A DNA stretch of 8,951 bases from Legionellaceae bacterium (GTDB taxonomy: Bacteria; Pseudomonadota; Gammaproteobacteria; Legionellales; Legionellaceae), in NCBI GenBank assembly GCA_947504795.1, contig CANNJG010000070.1, forward strand, positions 1 through 8,951, given 5' to 3'. Position numbers and translations under genes: made by a program. Of the stretch, positions 1 to 6,700 are shown one piece after another. The notes under the pieces were generated by a model. The model was not told the origin of the DNA. It worked only from the letters and a program-made list of their open reading frames with translations, and made no database searches. Every line of letters starts with the position of its first letter. Positions within the stretch are counted from its first letter, which is position 1.

Positions 1-144
1 CTTGTTGCGATGATATTGAATGGTCTTGGTTTTGTCAGCAGGACATTACACATGTATCCAGAGTATTTCTCTGAAAAACCTACAGAACGCCTTCTAGGCA
101 AAGGTATTTTGCCATCTCATATCAATGAAGATTATTCGGCGTGA
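1..144 (+). pseudogene. DUF4277 (IS1634-like) transposase fragment, truncated at both ends
   Basis: Frame 1 is open from the window edge to a TGA at 142-144. It encodes a peptide with the run LNGLGFVSRTLHMYPEYF followed by EKPTERLLGKGI and HINED. The GLGF, then aromatic/leucine, then P-x-[YF]-F, then K-x-x-E-x-L-x-G-x-GI and N-[ED]-D pattern is what I know from the DUF4277 N-terminal region of IS1634/IS4-type transposases. Family members normally continue past N-D-D with an LGRALD-like segment and a long DDE catalytic domain. Here the frame ends four residues after NED and nothing catalytic follows, so this is a dead remnant. Its 5' part may continue beyond the window. A second, different remnant of the same family lies near 8713-8841. 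Family assignment is by recognition, not search. Confidence 0.72.
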
Positions 145-334
145 TACATCTATCGATGCCAGCACTAAACGTAAGAGGCATATGGCCGCCCTTAATGATG
201 ATGTGCGTTCAACCCTTATAAAAGGATTAATTTAAGACGCGGTTGCTCTGGTATGACTACCCAGGCTATGATCCTTATAACGATAGCCTCAGCCAGGATT
301 TAGAGGATCTTGTCCTATATATCAAACCGTCAAA
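131..334 (+). pseudogene. Possible decayed gene, frame-broken; weak alpha/beta-hydrolase resemblance
   Basis: This fills the space between the transposase fragment and yceD. One frame is open from about 131 to the TAA at 233-235 and gives a basic, helix-like peptide (STKRKRHMAALNDDVRSTLI). From 237 a different frame is open and gives LLWYDYPGYDPYNDSLSQD followed by LEDLVLYIK, running into the 3' end of yceD on the opposite strand. The WYDYPGY run recalls the beta-strand/oxyanion region of alpha/beta hydrolases (compare the D-Y-P-G-Y-G pattern). A single frameshift near 230-237 would join the two parts. No start codon, ribosome-binding site or catalytic serine motif is visible. It may instead be meaningless open frame; confidence is low. 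Confidence 0.22.
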
Positions 335-753
335 TCAACACAGTCATTCCTATCTCTATGCTTTTCGGGACAAAACAAATGTAGTTCGTCAGTGATAATC
401 GCTACCAAATCGATATCATCCCCTGGATTAACAACACATTCCATGCTAGACATCAGTCGTTCTGCGATCTCATCATCAGGACAAATCGCCAACTCACTTC
501 GATTCGAGTAAGCTTCTTCAAAACATCCCAAACAACGCTGGCACGTAACCGATATCGCGCCGTATACCAGCGAGGATAACTGGTAATAGTCTTGCTTATT
601 CGTCACCTGAATATCACATGACAAATGGCAAGGTGACTGCACAAAATTAGGCAAACGATCGGTTAAGGTCAAGGCAACATGCGTCGGATCGGCTTGTTTA
701 GCCAGCGTTTTTAAGGATTTCATCATAGAAAAGGCAACTTCAAAATTTGTCAC
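322..753 (-). CDS. yceD: YceD / DUF177 family protein, C-terminally shortened
   Basis: YceD (DUF177) is a small conserved bacterial protein normally encoded just upstream of rpmF (ribosomal protein L32). It is implicated in 23S rRNA/large-subunit maturation; the detailed role is unsettled. The 143-residue product carries the family CxxC core (VTCQRCL, C71 and C74) and the acidic IDLVAIITDELHL segment near residues 114-126, followed by the P-x-x-H...C stretch (PEKHRDRNDC). E. coli YceD is 173 residues and ends in an NPFA-type tail. Here the protein stops five residues after that Cys (VDLTV), so the tail is missing. Downstream, where rpmF would be expected, lies transposase debris. The start is uncertain: the ATG at 751-753 sits almost on the predicted transcription start, so the ATG-ATG pair at 721-726 (giving MMKSLKTLAKQ or MKSLKTLAKQ) may be the true start. 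Identity is fairly secure; function of this truncated copy is unknown. Confidence 0.82.
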   Translation of the reverse strand: MTNFEVAFSMMKSLKTLAKQADPTHVALTLTDRLPNFVQSPCHLSCDIQVTNKQDYYQLSSLVYGAISVTCQRCLGCFEEAYSNRSELAICPDDEIAERLMSSMECVVNPGDDIDLVAIITDELHLFCPEKHRDRNDCVDLTV

Positions 754-775
754 AACCGCGAGTATAGCGTAAAAT
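747..775 (+). promoter_or_regulatory. sigma70-type promoter for mnmA
   Basis: A -35 TTGTCA at 747-752 and a -10 TAAAAT at 770-775 are separated by exactly 17 nt, predicting transcription from about 782. The -35 box overlaps the first codons of the divergent yceD reading frame. A start near 782 leaves the in-frame TTG at 784 almost leaderless and supports the ATG at 808 as the mnmA start. Confidence 0.6.
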
Positions 776-790
776 ACAGTCCCTTGTTAA
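761..790 (-). promoter_or_regulatory. Probable promoter for yceD, overlapping the mnmA promoter
   Basis: On the minus strand a -35 TTAACA (785-790) and a -10 TATACT (761-766) are separated by 18 nt. The two promoters interleave on opposite strands, so polymerase binding to one should exclude the other. The predicted start is near 754, next to the ATG at 753. Confidence 0.42.
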
Positions 791-807
791 GATTAGACAA
801 AAGAATC

Positions 808-1899
808 ATGGTTTCACATAAGAAAGTCATTGTTGGGATGTCGGGAGGCGTTGATTCTTCTGTCGCGGCTTACCTGTTAAAGCAAGCCGGTTACTGCGTA
901 GAGGGCTTGTTCATGAAAAATTGGGAACAAGACGATGCAGACGGCTACTGCGCGGCCGCAGCTGATCTGGGCGATGCACAAGCGGTCTGTGACAAACTCC
1001 AGCTCCCCTTGCATACCGTGAATTTCTCTGAAGAATACTGGCAGCGCGTATTTCAGCACTTTTTAAACGACTATCAACAAGGCCGCACACCGAATCCAGA
1101 TGTATTGTGTAACAAAGAAATCAAATTCAAAGCCTTTTTAGACCATGCATTGACCTTAGGCGCTGATTATATTGCTACCGGTCATTATGCAAAAATAGAA
1201 CGTGATGGTGAGCACGCACACTTGTATAAATCGAAGGATCGCGACAAAGATCAAACCTATTTTCTACATGCCATTCAACCCAGTGCTTTATCCAAAACTT
1301 TATTTCCAATTGGAGAACACCTCAAAGCACAGGTTCGGGCTATTGCAGAAGAACAGCAATTGATTACCCATGACAAAAAAGACTCTACTGGCATTTGTTT
1401 TATCGGTGAGAAACGCTTCAAAAGTTTTTTAAACGAATTCCTATTGGCTACGCCAGGTGATATCCAAAGCACCCTCGGACAAACCCTTGGACGGCACGAT
1501 GGGCTTATGTTTTATACCCTCGGACAACGTCAAGGCCTGGGTATTGGTGGCGTAAAAAATAGCCAAGAGGAACCTTGGTACGTGGTCGAAAAAGATAAGG
1601 CAACCAATACTTTAATCGTTGCGCAAGGCTACAACCACCCTATGCTGTATGCAACAGGGTTAGTCTGCAGCAACGTTAATTGGTTGATAGATCCCCCCCC
1701 ATCACACCCCTTCACATGTTATGCTAAAACTCGCTATCGGCAGATAGAACAACCTTGTGTAATTTCTCCCTCCCAGGACTCAAACCATACCGTCTTATTT
1801 TCCACACCCATGCGCGCCGTCACACCCGGCCAATATATTGTTTTTTATCAACGCAACCAATGTCTTGGCGGCGCCGCTATCGAACAAATAATTAGATAA
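808..1899 (+). CDS. mnmA: tRNA-specific 2-thiouridylase MnmA
   Basis: MnmA adenylates and 2-thiolates wobble U34 of tRNA-Lys, tRNA-Glu and tRNA-Gln in the cytoplasm, taking sulfur from a persulfide relay. From the ATG at 808 the product is 363 residues, against 368 in E. coli. Visible landmarks are the PP-loop SGGVDSS (residues 12-18), the MKNW segment that follows it, the first catalytic Cys in NPDVLCNKE (C101), the ATGHYA motif (124-129), the second catalytic Cys in STGICFIGEKRF (C197), and the HDGLMFYTLGQRQGLGIGG segment (230-248). All key residues are present and the gene looks intact. An in-frame TTG at 784 would add eight residues, but it lies at the predicted transcription start and adds nothing family-like, so I prefer 808. 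The ribosome-binding site is weak. A run of eight C at 1693-1700 encodes three prolines in the linker before the C-terminal barrel. Confidence 0.97.
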   Translation: MVSHKKVIVGMSGGVDSSVAAYLLKQAGYCVEGLFMKNWEQDDADGYCAAAADLGDAQAVCDKLQLPLHTVNFSEEYWQRVFQHFLNDYQQGRTPNPDVLCNKEIKFKAFLDHALTLGADYIATGHYAKIERDGEHAHLYKSKDRDKDQTYFLHAIQPSALSKTLFPIGEHLKAQVRAIAEEQQLITHDKKDSTGICFIGEKRFKSFLNEFLLATPGDIQSTLGQTLGRHDGLMFYTLGQRQGLGIGGVKNSQEEPWYVVEKDKATNTLIVAQGYNHPMLYATGLVCSNVNWLIDPPPSHPFTCYAKTRYRQIEQPCVISPSQDSNHTVLFSTPMRAVTPGQYIVFYQRNQCLGGAAIEQIIR

Positions 1900-1908
1900 T
1901 GGTATAAT
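1900..1908 (+). promoter_or_regulatory. Extended -10 promoter for erpA
   Basis: TGGTATAAT (1900-1908) matches the extended -10 form TGnTATAAT and directly abuts the mnmA stop codon. No good -35 is visible, which is usual for extended -10 promoters. A start near 1915 would give erpA a leader of about 23 nt, so erpA can be transcribed independently of mnmA. Confidence 0.5.
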
Positions 1909-1937
1909 AGATCCTTATTCCATGACTTGGACACTTT

Positions 1938-2348
1938 ATGGCCGATGCTTCCGTGAACCATCATCAACCGAGCGTAGTGACGCCAGCACACACACCCGCG
2001 GTGCATTTAACTTTGAGCGCTGCTGATAAAGTGGCTAGTTTGATTACTGAAGAAAACAACCCGAATTTAAATTTACGCGTGTATATTACGGGTGGGGGCT
2101 GTTCAGGTTATCAATACGGCTTCACGTTCGATGAAACAGTACAAGAAGATGACACCATCATTGAACAGTCAACTTCGGATCAGTCTATGCGCATCAAACT
2201 CCTGATCGATTGCATCAGTGTGCAACTCCTAGAAGGTGCTGAAATCGATTACACATCGGGAATTCAGGAACAGTTTATTATTCGAAATCCTAATGCAAAA
2301 ACAACCTGTGGGTGTGGTTCGTCGTTTAGTATGGATGATGAAGAATAG
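1938..2348 (+). CDS. erpA: Iron-sulfur cluster insertion protein ErpA (A-type carrier)
   Basis: A-type carriers receive Fe-S clusters from the ISC scaffold and hand them to apo-enzymes; E. coli ErpA is essential for maturing isoprenoid-synthesis enzymes IspG and IspH. The 136-residue product has the three cluster-binding cysteines: C55 in GGGCSGYQYGFTFD and C124/C126 in the C-terminal TTCGCGSSF motif. The NPNAKTTCGCGSSFS ending and the D-Y-[TS]-x-G-[IL] motif before it favour ErpA over IscA or SufA. It is longer than E. coli ErpA (114 residues) because of an N-terminal extension of about 22 residues rich in His, Pro, Thr and Ala (residues 1-22), before VHLTLSAADKV, where the fold begins. A short acidic tail (DDEE) ends the protein. 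The ATG at 1938 has only a weak ribosome-binding site; no internal ATG lies close to the domain start. It sits 38 nt after mnmA and is convergent with the next gene. Confidence 0.93.
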   Translation: MADASVNHHQPSVVTPAHTPAVHLTLSAADKVASLITEENNPNLNLRVYITGGGCSGYQYGFTFDETVQEDDTIIEQSTSDQSMRIKLLIDCISVQLLEGAEIDYTSGIQEQFIIRNPNAKTTCGCGSSFSMDDEE

Positions 2349-2395
2349 TCATTCTCACTTCAACGAAGGAAGCCGGGTATCACACACGTCATGTG

Positions 2396-2911
2396 CTAGT
2401 AAGGTTTGACAACCACGGTCGTACCAATATCCATAAAATTATAATATAACCACTTAGCATCACTCGGTGTGACTCGGATACATCCGTGACTAGCGTTATA
2501 ATTAGGCACTTCATGCGAACCATGTACTGCATAATTTTTACTAAAATACATACAGTAAGGCATGGGCGACCCACCGCGACCAACAGGATAACGACTAGAT
2601 TTACAGCTAGCGCCTTGTTTATACATTACGTGATACGTACCTGAAGGCGTTCTGCATCGACGACCAGTATCGGGACAATAGGCGCGTCCCGAAGAACCAC
2701 GACCTGTTCTTACCACGGTGCCATTCGCGTCAACAGCCGTCCATCGAAGCGTTTGTGGGTTATATACAAAGTGGTTATTCGCCAATTCATCAAATGCACA
2801 AAATTCAATTTCTGAGTCTGAACGCGTTGAAGGTGACCAAAACAATAACGCGGTTGCTAAACAAAAAAAGGTCCCTACCACAACATGACTTACACGCACA
2901 CATTCTTTCAT
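2396..2911 (-). CDS. EnhA-like L,D-transpeptidase (YkuD domain), exported
   Basis: YkuD-fold L,D-transpeptidases use an active-site Cys to cross-link peptidoglycan stem peptides or attach proteins to peptidoglycan in the periplasm. The 171-residue product begins with a basic residue-poor n-region and a hydrophobic stretch at about 8-25 (VSHVVVGTFFCLATALLF), a signal peptide or membrane anchor. The catalytic block is HG (130-131) and SHGCIRV (141-147), with C144 as predicted nucleophile, H143 and R146 beside it. The YNPQTLRWTAVDANG segment and CKSSRYPVGRGGSPMPYC run resemble the EnhA group described in Legionella as enhanced-entry proteins; that role cannot be inferred here from sequence alone. 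Six cysteines lie outside the leader (38, 79, 86, 103, 120, 144), unusual for a small periplasmic enzyme and suggestive of disulfides. The start at 2911 is supported by TAAGGA seven bases upstream. No LysM or other binding domain is present. Confidence 0.88.
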   Translation of the reverse strand: MKECVRVSHVVVGTFFCLATALLFWSPSTRSDSEIEFCAFDELANNHFVYNPQTLRWTAVDANGTVVRTGRGSSGRAYCPDTGRRCRTPSGTYHVMYKQGASCKSSRYPVGRGGSPMPYCMYFSKNYAVHGSHEVPNYNASHGCIRVTPSDAKWLYYNFMDIGTTVVVKPY

Positions 2912-2918
2912 GATTTAA

Positions 2919-2924
2919 TCCTTA
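2919..2924 (-). promoter_or_regulatory. Ribosome-binding site of the L,D-transpeptidase gene
   Basis: The minus strand reads TAAGGA followed by seven bases and the ATG at 2911-2909. This is one of the few clear Shine-Dalgarno sequences in the window and fixes the start. Confidence 0.7.
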
Positions 2925-2945
2925 AATCTAATGTTCCTATAGTTT

Positions 2946-2974
2946 ATTATAGTACACAATTAGATCATTAAGAA
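2946..2974 (-). promoter_or_regulatory. Probable promoter of the L,D-transpeptidase gene
   Basis: The minus strand carries a perfect TATAAT (2946-2951). Seventeen bases upstream is only a poor -35 match, TTCTTA (2969-2974). The surrounding region 2925-2992 is very AT-rich, with TTAA-containing runs, which could host an activator site or an UP element. The -10 is convincing; the -35 is not. Confidence 0.4.
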
Positions 2975-3008
2975 TTAATTTAAACCATTTTAGCCCTGTG
3001 CAATCGGA

Positions 3009-3686
3009 TTACAGCCTGTTTTTTTTGAGTTTTTCTAAAAACGCTTCGTGACGTTGTAATTCTTCTGAAGTTGCAAAATACACAGGTGAGTTTGAAGTAA
3101 GGGGTAGCACCGCTATACAGGCTGTTTGTGATGCCGCAGGGGTTAGGGTCGTATCAACAAATAAATCTGTTTGCCCTCCGGTCATCGCCAAATATAAATG
3201 AGCCAAAAGATGCGCATCTAGTAAAGCCCCATGCAACTGACGATGCGCATTATCCACATCATAGCGCTTACACAAGGCATCTAAGGAGTTGCGCTGTCCG
3301 GGATGTTTTTTTCTTGCCAATGGCAAGGTATCTAGTACAGAACAATGCGTTTCGATTGACTTAGGATGGGCCATACGCCTTAATTCAGCATTTAAGAATC
3401 CCAAATCAAACACGGCATTATGAATAATGAGCTCAGCATCATCAATAAAGTACAAAAAGTCAGTCACTATGCTCGCAAATAGAGGTTTATCTTGAAGAAA
3501 ATGGTCGCTGATCCCGTGGACTCTAAATGCGCCCTCATCCACAGCACGTTTTGGATTCAGATACGTATGGAAGGTCCGGCCCGTCAATTGACGATTGATA
3601 AGCTCGACGCAACCTATTTCGATGATTCGATGCCCAGTCTCATGACCTATCCCTGTCGTTTCAGTATCTAATGCAATTTGCCGCAT
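3009..3686 (-). CDS. dnaQ: DNA polymerase III epsilon subunit (3'-5' proofreading exonuclease)
   Basis: DnaQ is the proofreading exonuclease of the replicative polymerase core, acting with the alpha subunit. From the ATG at 3686 the product is 225 residues. The DEDDh signature is complete: ExoI D7 and E9 in LDTETTG, ExoII D94 in IHNAVFDLGF, and ExoIII H152 and D157 in HGALLDAHLLA. The NSLDALCKRY segment (133-142) and YLAMTGGQ (165-172) match the E. coli protein closely. After GGQ comes a variable linker, then a C-terminal alpha-binding tail ending in KLKKNRL. The frame extends upstream to a TTG at 3716, but the ATG at 3686 is preferred: GGGAG (3693-3697) lies six bases upstream and the protein then begins MRQIALDTETTG, as expected. 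The gene is divergent from mfd, with no rnhA beside it as in E. coli. The codons before the stop contain an A8 run. Confidence 0.97.
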   Translation of the reverse strand: MRQIALDTETTGIGHETGHRIIEIGCVELINRQLTGRTFHTYLNPKRAVDEGAFRVHGISDHFLQDKPLFASIVTDFLYFIDDAELIIHNAVFDLGFLNAELRRMAHPKSIETHCSVLDTLPLARKKHPGQRNSLDALCKRYDVDNAHRQLHGALLDAHLLAHLYLAMTGGQTDLFVDTTLTPAASQTACIAVLPLTSNSPVYFATSEELQRHEAFLEKLKKNRL

Positions 3687-3692
3687 CGCGCG

Positions 3693-3697
3693 CTCCC
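3693..3697 (-). promoter_or_regulatory. Ribosome-binding site that decides the dnaQ start
   Basis: GGGAG on the minus strand lies six bases before the ATG at 3686-3684. It argues against the TTG at 3716 as the start. Confidence 0.6.
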
Positions 3698-3700
3698 ATG

Positions 3701-3729
3701 TTGTAACCCCTCTCAAGTCCCGCTATACT
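3701..3729 (+). promoter_or_regulatory. sigma70-type promoter for mfd
   Basis: TTGTAA (3701-3706) and TATACT (3724-3729) are separated by 17 nt, with predicted start near 3736 and a leader of about 25 nt before the mfd ATG. The -35 lies in the leader region of the divergent dnaQ gene. I could not identify a comparably good promoter for dnaQ on the other strand. Confidence 0.55.
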
Positions 3730-3760
3730 CACCGACCTTTATCCAGCCTCTCATCACGTC

Positions 3761-6700
3761 ATGACTCATCCCTTACTCATCACGCATGATATCATTACTC
3801 AACCCGTCTGGGGAGCGCTATCGGGAAGTTGTTTATCCCTTGCATTGGCAGAATATTGCCAGCAAACCCCTGGGGTAAAACTTGTGGTCACCCCAGATAA
3901 CTGGTACGCAAGGCAATTGCATGATGAATTAAAATTTTTCTTAAAAGATGCAAAAACACCCCAGGAATTATGTGTTTTTCCGGATTGGGAAACTTTGCCT
4001 TATGATCAATTTTCACCCCATCAAGATATTATTTCAGAACGCTTAAGCGTATTAAGTCGCATTACGCAGATGGAACAGGCGATTGTGATCAGTTCCGCCT
4101 CAACATTGATGCACAAACTCTGCCCACAAAGCTTTGTACAGCACTACAGCTTATTTTTAAAAACACAACAGTCGTTAAATTTAGAATCCTTTCGACAGCA
4201 GCTCCTCCAAGCAGGCTATCATGCGGTCAATACGGTTTTAGAACACGGTGAGTTTGCAATAAGAGGCGCGATATTAGACTTATTTCCTATGGGCAGTCCC
4301 CTACCCTACCGCATTGAGTTGTTTGATAACACGATAGAAAGTCTCCGTCGTTTTGACCCCGATACGCAGCGCACCGTTGATAAAATTGAAACGATTGCTA
4401 TTTTACCTGCCCGGGAAGTATCTCTGAGTGATACAAGCATTGCACAGTTCAGACAAGCGTTTCGAAATGAATTTTCTGGCAATCCTAGTATATGTCCTGT
4501 TTACGAAGGCGTATCGGCCGGTCAATGTCCCAGTGGCATCGAATACTTCTTGCCGTTATTTTTTGATGCCACTGCGAGTTTTTTTGATTACCTGCCAGAG
4601 TCCACTTCTATTTGTTTTATCGAATCTATCCCCGACTATGCCGAACAATTTTGGCAAGACGTATCAACGCGCTATGCGCAGCGCTGTCATGACATTACAC
4701 GTCCTCTCTTAGCACCCAATCGGGTTTTTTTATCGCCTATTGAATGGCTAACCCTGACAAAGCGCTACCAACGACATGTCTTATCTCAACAACCCAGCAC
4801 TCGCAAAAATGCTTACAATTTTAAATTACCCCCCCCGGATGATCTTCCTATTCTACGCCAAGGGACTGAGCCCTTAATAGCCGTACGCAAACGCATAGAG
4901 CATGACAAGCGTCGTTATGTATTCGTAGTAGAATCTGCGGGTCGACGTGAAGTAGTGTTAGATTTATTGAAACACAGCCAGATAGTTCCAAAACTACAAC
5001 CCTCATGGACCGTCTTTTTAGCAGACAAAGAGCCTATTAACCTATTACTCGGTCCCTTGAGCGCTGGCGCTGAGCTGGATCACCTAACAATCATTACAGA
5101 ATCACAATTATTAGGTCAACAGAGTACCCCACAACAACGCGGCACTGCAAAGCACGTCGATCCTGATGTGATGATTCGCGACCTTGCCGAACTAAAAATA
5201 GGCGCACCTGTCGTGCATTTGCAATTTGGCGTAGGGCGATATCAAGGTTTACAAACCTTTGAACATGACGGACTCACCAATGAATTCTTAATCCTAACCT
5301 ATGCCGGGAACGATAAAATTTACGTGCCTATCACGTCGTTAAATATGATTAGCCGCTATACGGGCTGTGACGAGGCCCACGCGCCTTTGCACCGTCTTGG
5401 CTCGGATACATGGCAGAAGGAAAAGAAAAAAGCGGCTGAAAAGGTTAGTGACGTGGCCATACAATTACTGGAGGTTTTTGCAAAGCGTGCGCATGCAGCA
5501 GGCTATGCCTATACGCTTCATACGACCGATTATCAGCGCTTTGCAGCCGGATTTCCTTTCATACTTACCGTTGACCAAACCCGCGCAATAGAGCAAATCA
5601 TTGAAGATATGCACTCACCACGTCCTATGGACCGCTTAATTTGCGGTGATGTTGGTTTTGGAAAAACAGAAGTGGCCATGCGCGCCGCTTTTATTGCCGC
5701 ACGCGATGGCAAACAGGTATGTATTTTAGTCCCGACTACTCTTCTAGCGGACCAACATTTTGGAACCTTTCGAGACAGGTTTGCTGACTTTCCTATTACC
5801 ATTGAGCTCCTCTCACGATTTCGTAGCCCTAAAGAAGTCAATGGCGTCATTCAAGAGTTAGCAACCGGCAAAATTGATATTGTCATCGGCACGCATAAAT
5901 TATTTCAAAAATCGATTGCCTTCAAACGCCTGGGATTGTTGATTATCGATGAAGAACACCGGTTTGGTGTGAAACAAAAAGAGCATATCAAAACACTCCG
6001 TACTCACGTAGATTTATTATGCATGACGGCTACCCCTATTCCCCGAACCCTAAACATGGCTATGGCAGGGATCCGCGATATTTCATTAATTGCAACCCCA
6101 CCTGCCAAGCGCTTAGCGATTAAAACATTTTGGCAGGAACGTCGCGACGCTACGATTATTGAAGCTATTTTGCGAGAAATTTTGCGCGGTGGGCAAGTAT
6201 TTTTCTTACATAATAATGTACAAACCATCGAAAGAATCACCCAAGAATTGCAGCGCTTAATCCCACAAGCGCAGATCCAATATGCCCACGGCCAAATGCG
6301 CGAGCGAGAGCTTGAACGAATTATGTCAGACTTCTATCATCATCAGTTTAACGTATTAGTGTGTACCACCATTATCGAAACGGGTATCGATATCCCTACT
6401 GCGAATACCATCATTATCGATCGGGCCGATATGTTCGGACTCGCCCAATTGCACCAATTGCGTGGACGCGTCGGGCGCTCTCATCATCAAGCCTACGCCT
6501 ATTTACTCACACCACCTGCCAAACAATTGACCACAGAAGCTGTCAAACGCTTAGAAGCGATTGTGTCATTGGAAGACTTGGGGTCAGGTTTTACCTTAGC
6601 CACGCATGATCTCGAAATTCGAGGGGCTGGCGAATTATTAGGCGAAGAACAATCAGGAAATATGCATGCTATTGGCTTTAATTTATTCATGGAGATGTTA

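Noticed and set aside
784..807. TTG start adding eight residues to MnmA
   Set aside because: It lies within two bases of the predicted transcription start and adds non-conserved residues; ATG 808 fits the family.
2952..2990. TTAA-rich repeats upstream of the L,D-transpeptidase resembling a PmrA-type box of Legionella/Coxiella
   Set aside because: The TTAA units are not at the regular spacing expected for tandem half-sites; AT-richness alone explains them.
2996..3026. Plus-strand hairpin (CTGT...ACAG) followed by T8, resembling a terminator
   Set aside because: The stem is short with a bulge, and no plus-strand gene precedes it: the adjacent genes are both on the minus strand and the T8 is inside dnaQ coding sequence.
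3687..3716. TTG start adding ten residues to DnaQ
   Set aside because: The ATG at 3686 has a Shine-Dalgarno and gives the expected MRQIALDTETTG beginning.
5533..5850. Minus-strand open frame inside mfd (and other shadow frames in mnmA, mfd and the bicupin gene)
   Set aside because: They lie wholly within well-supported genes, have no family resemblance and show composition expected of antisense frames.
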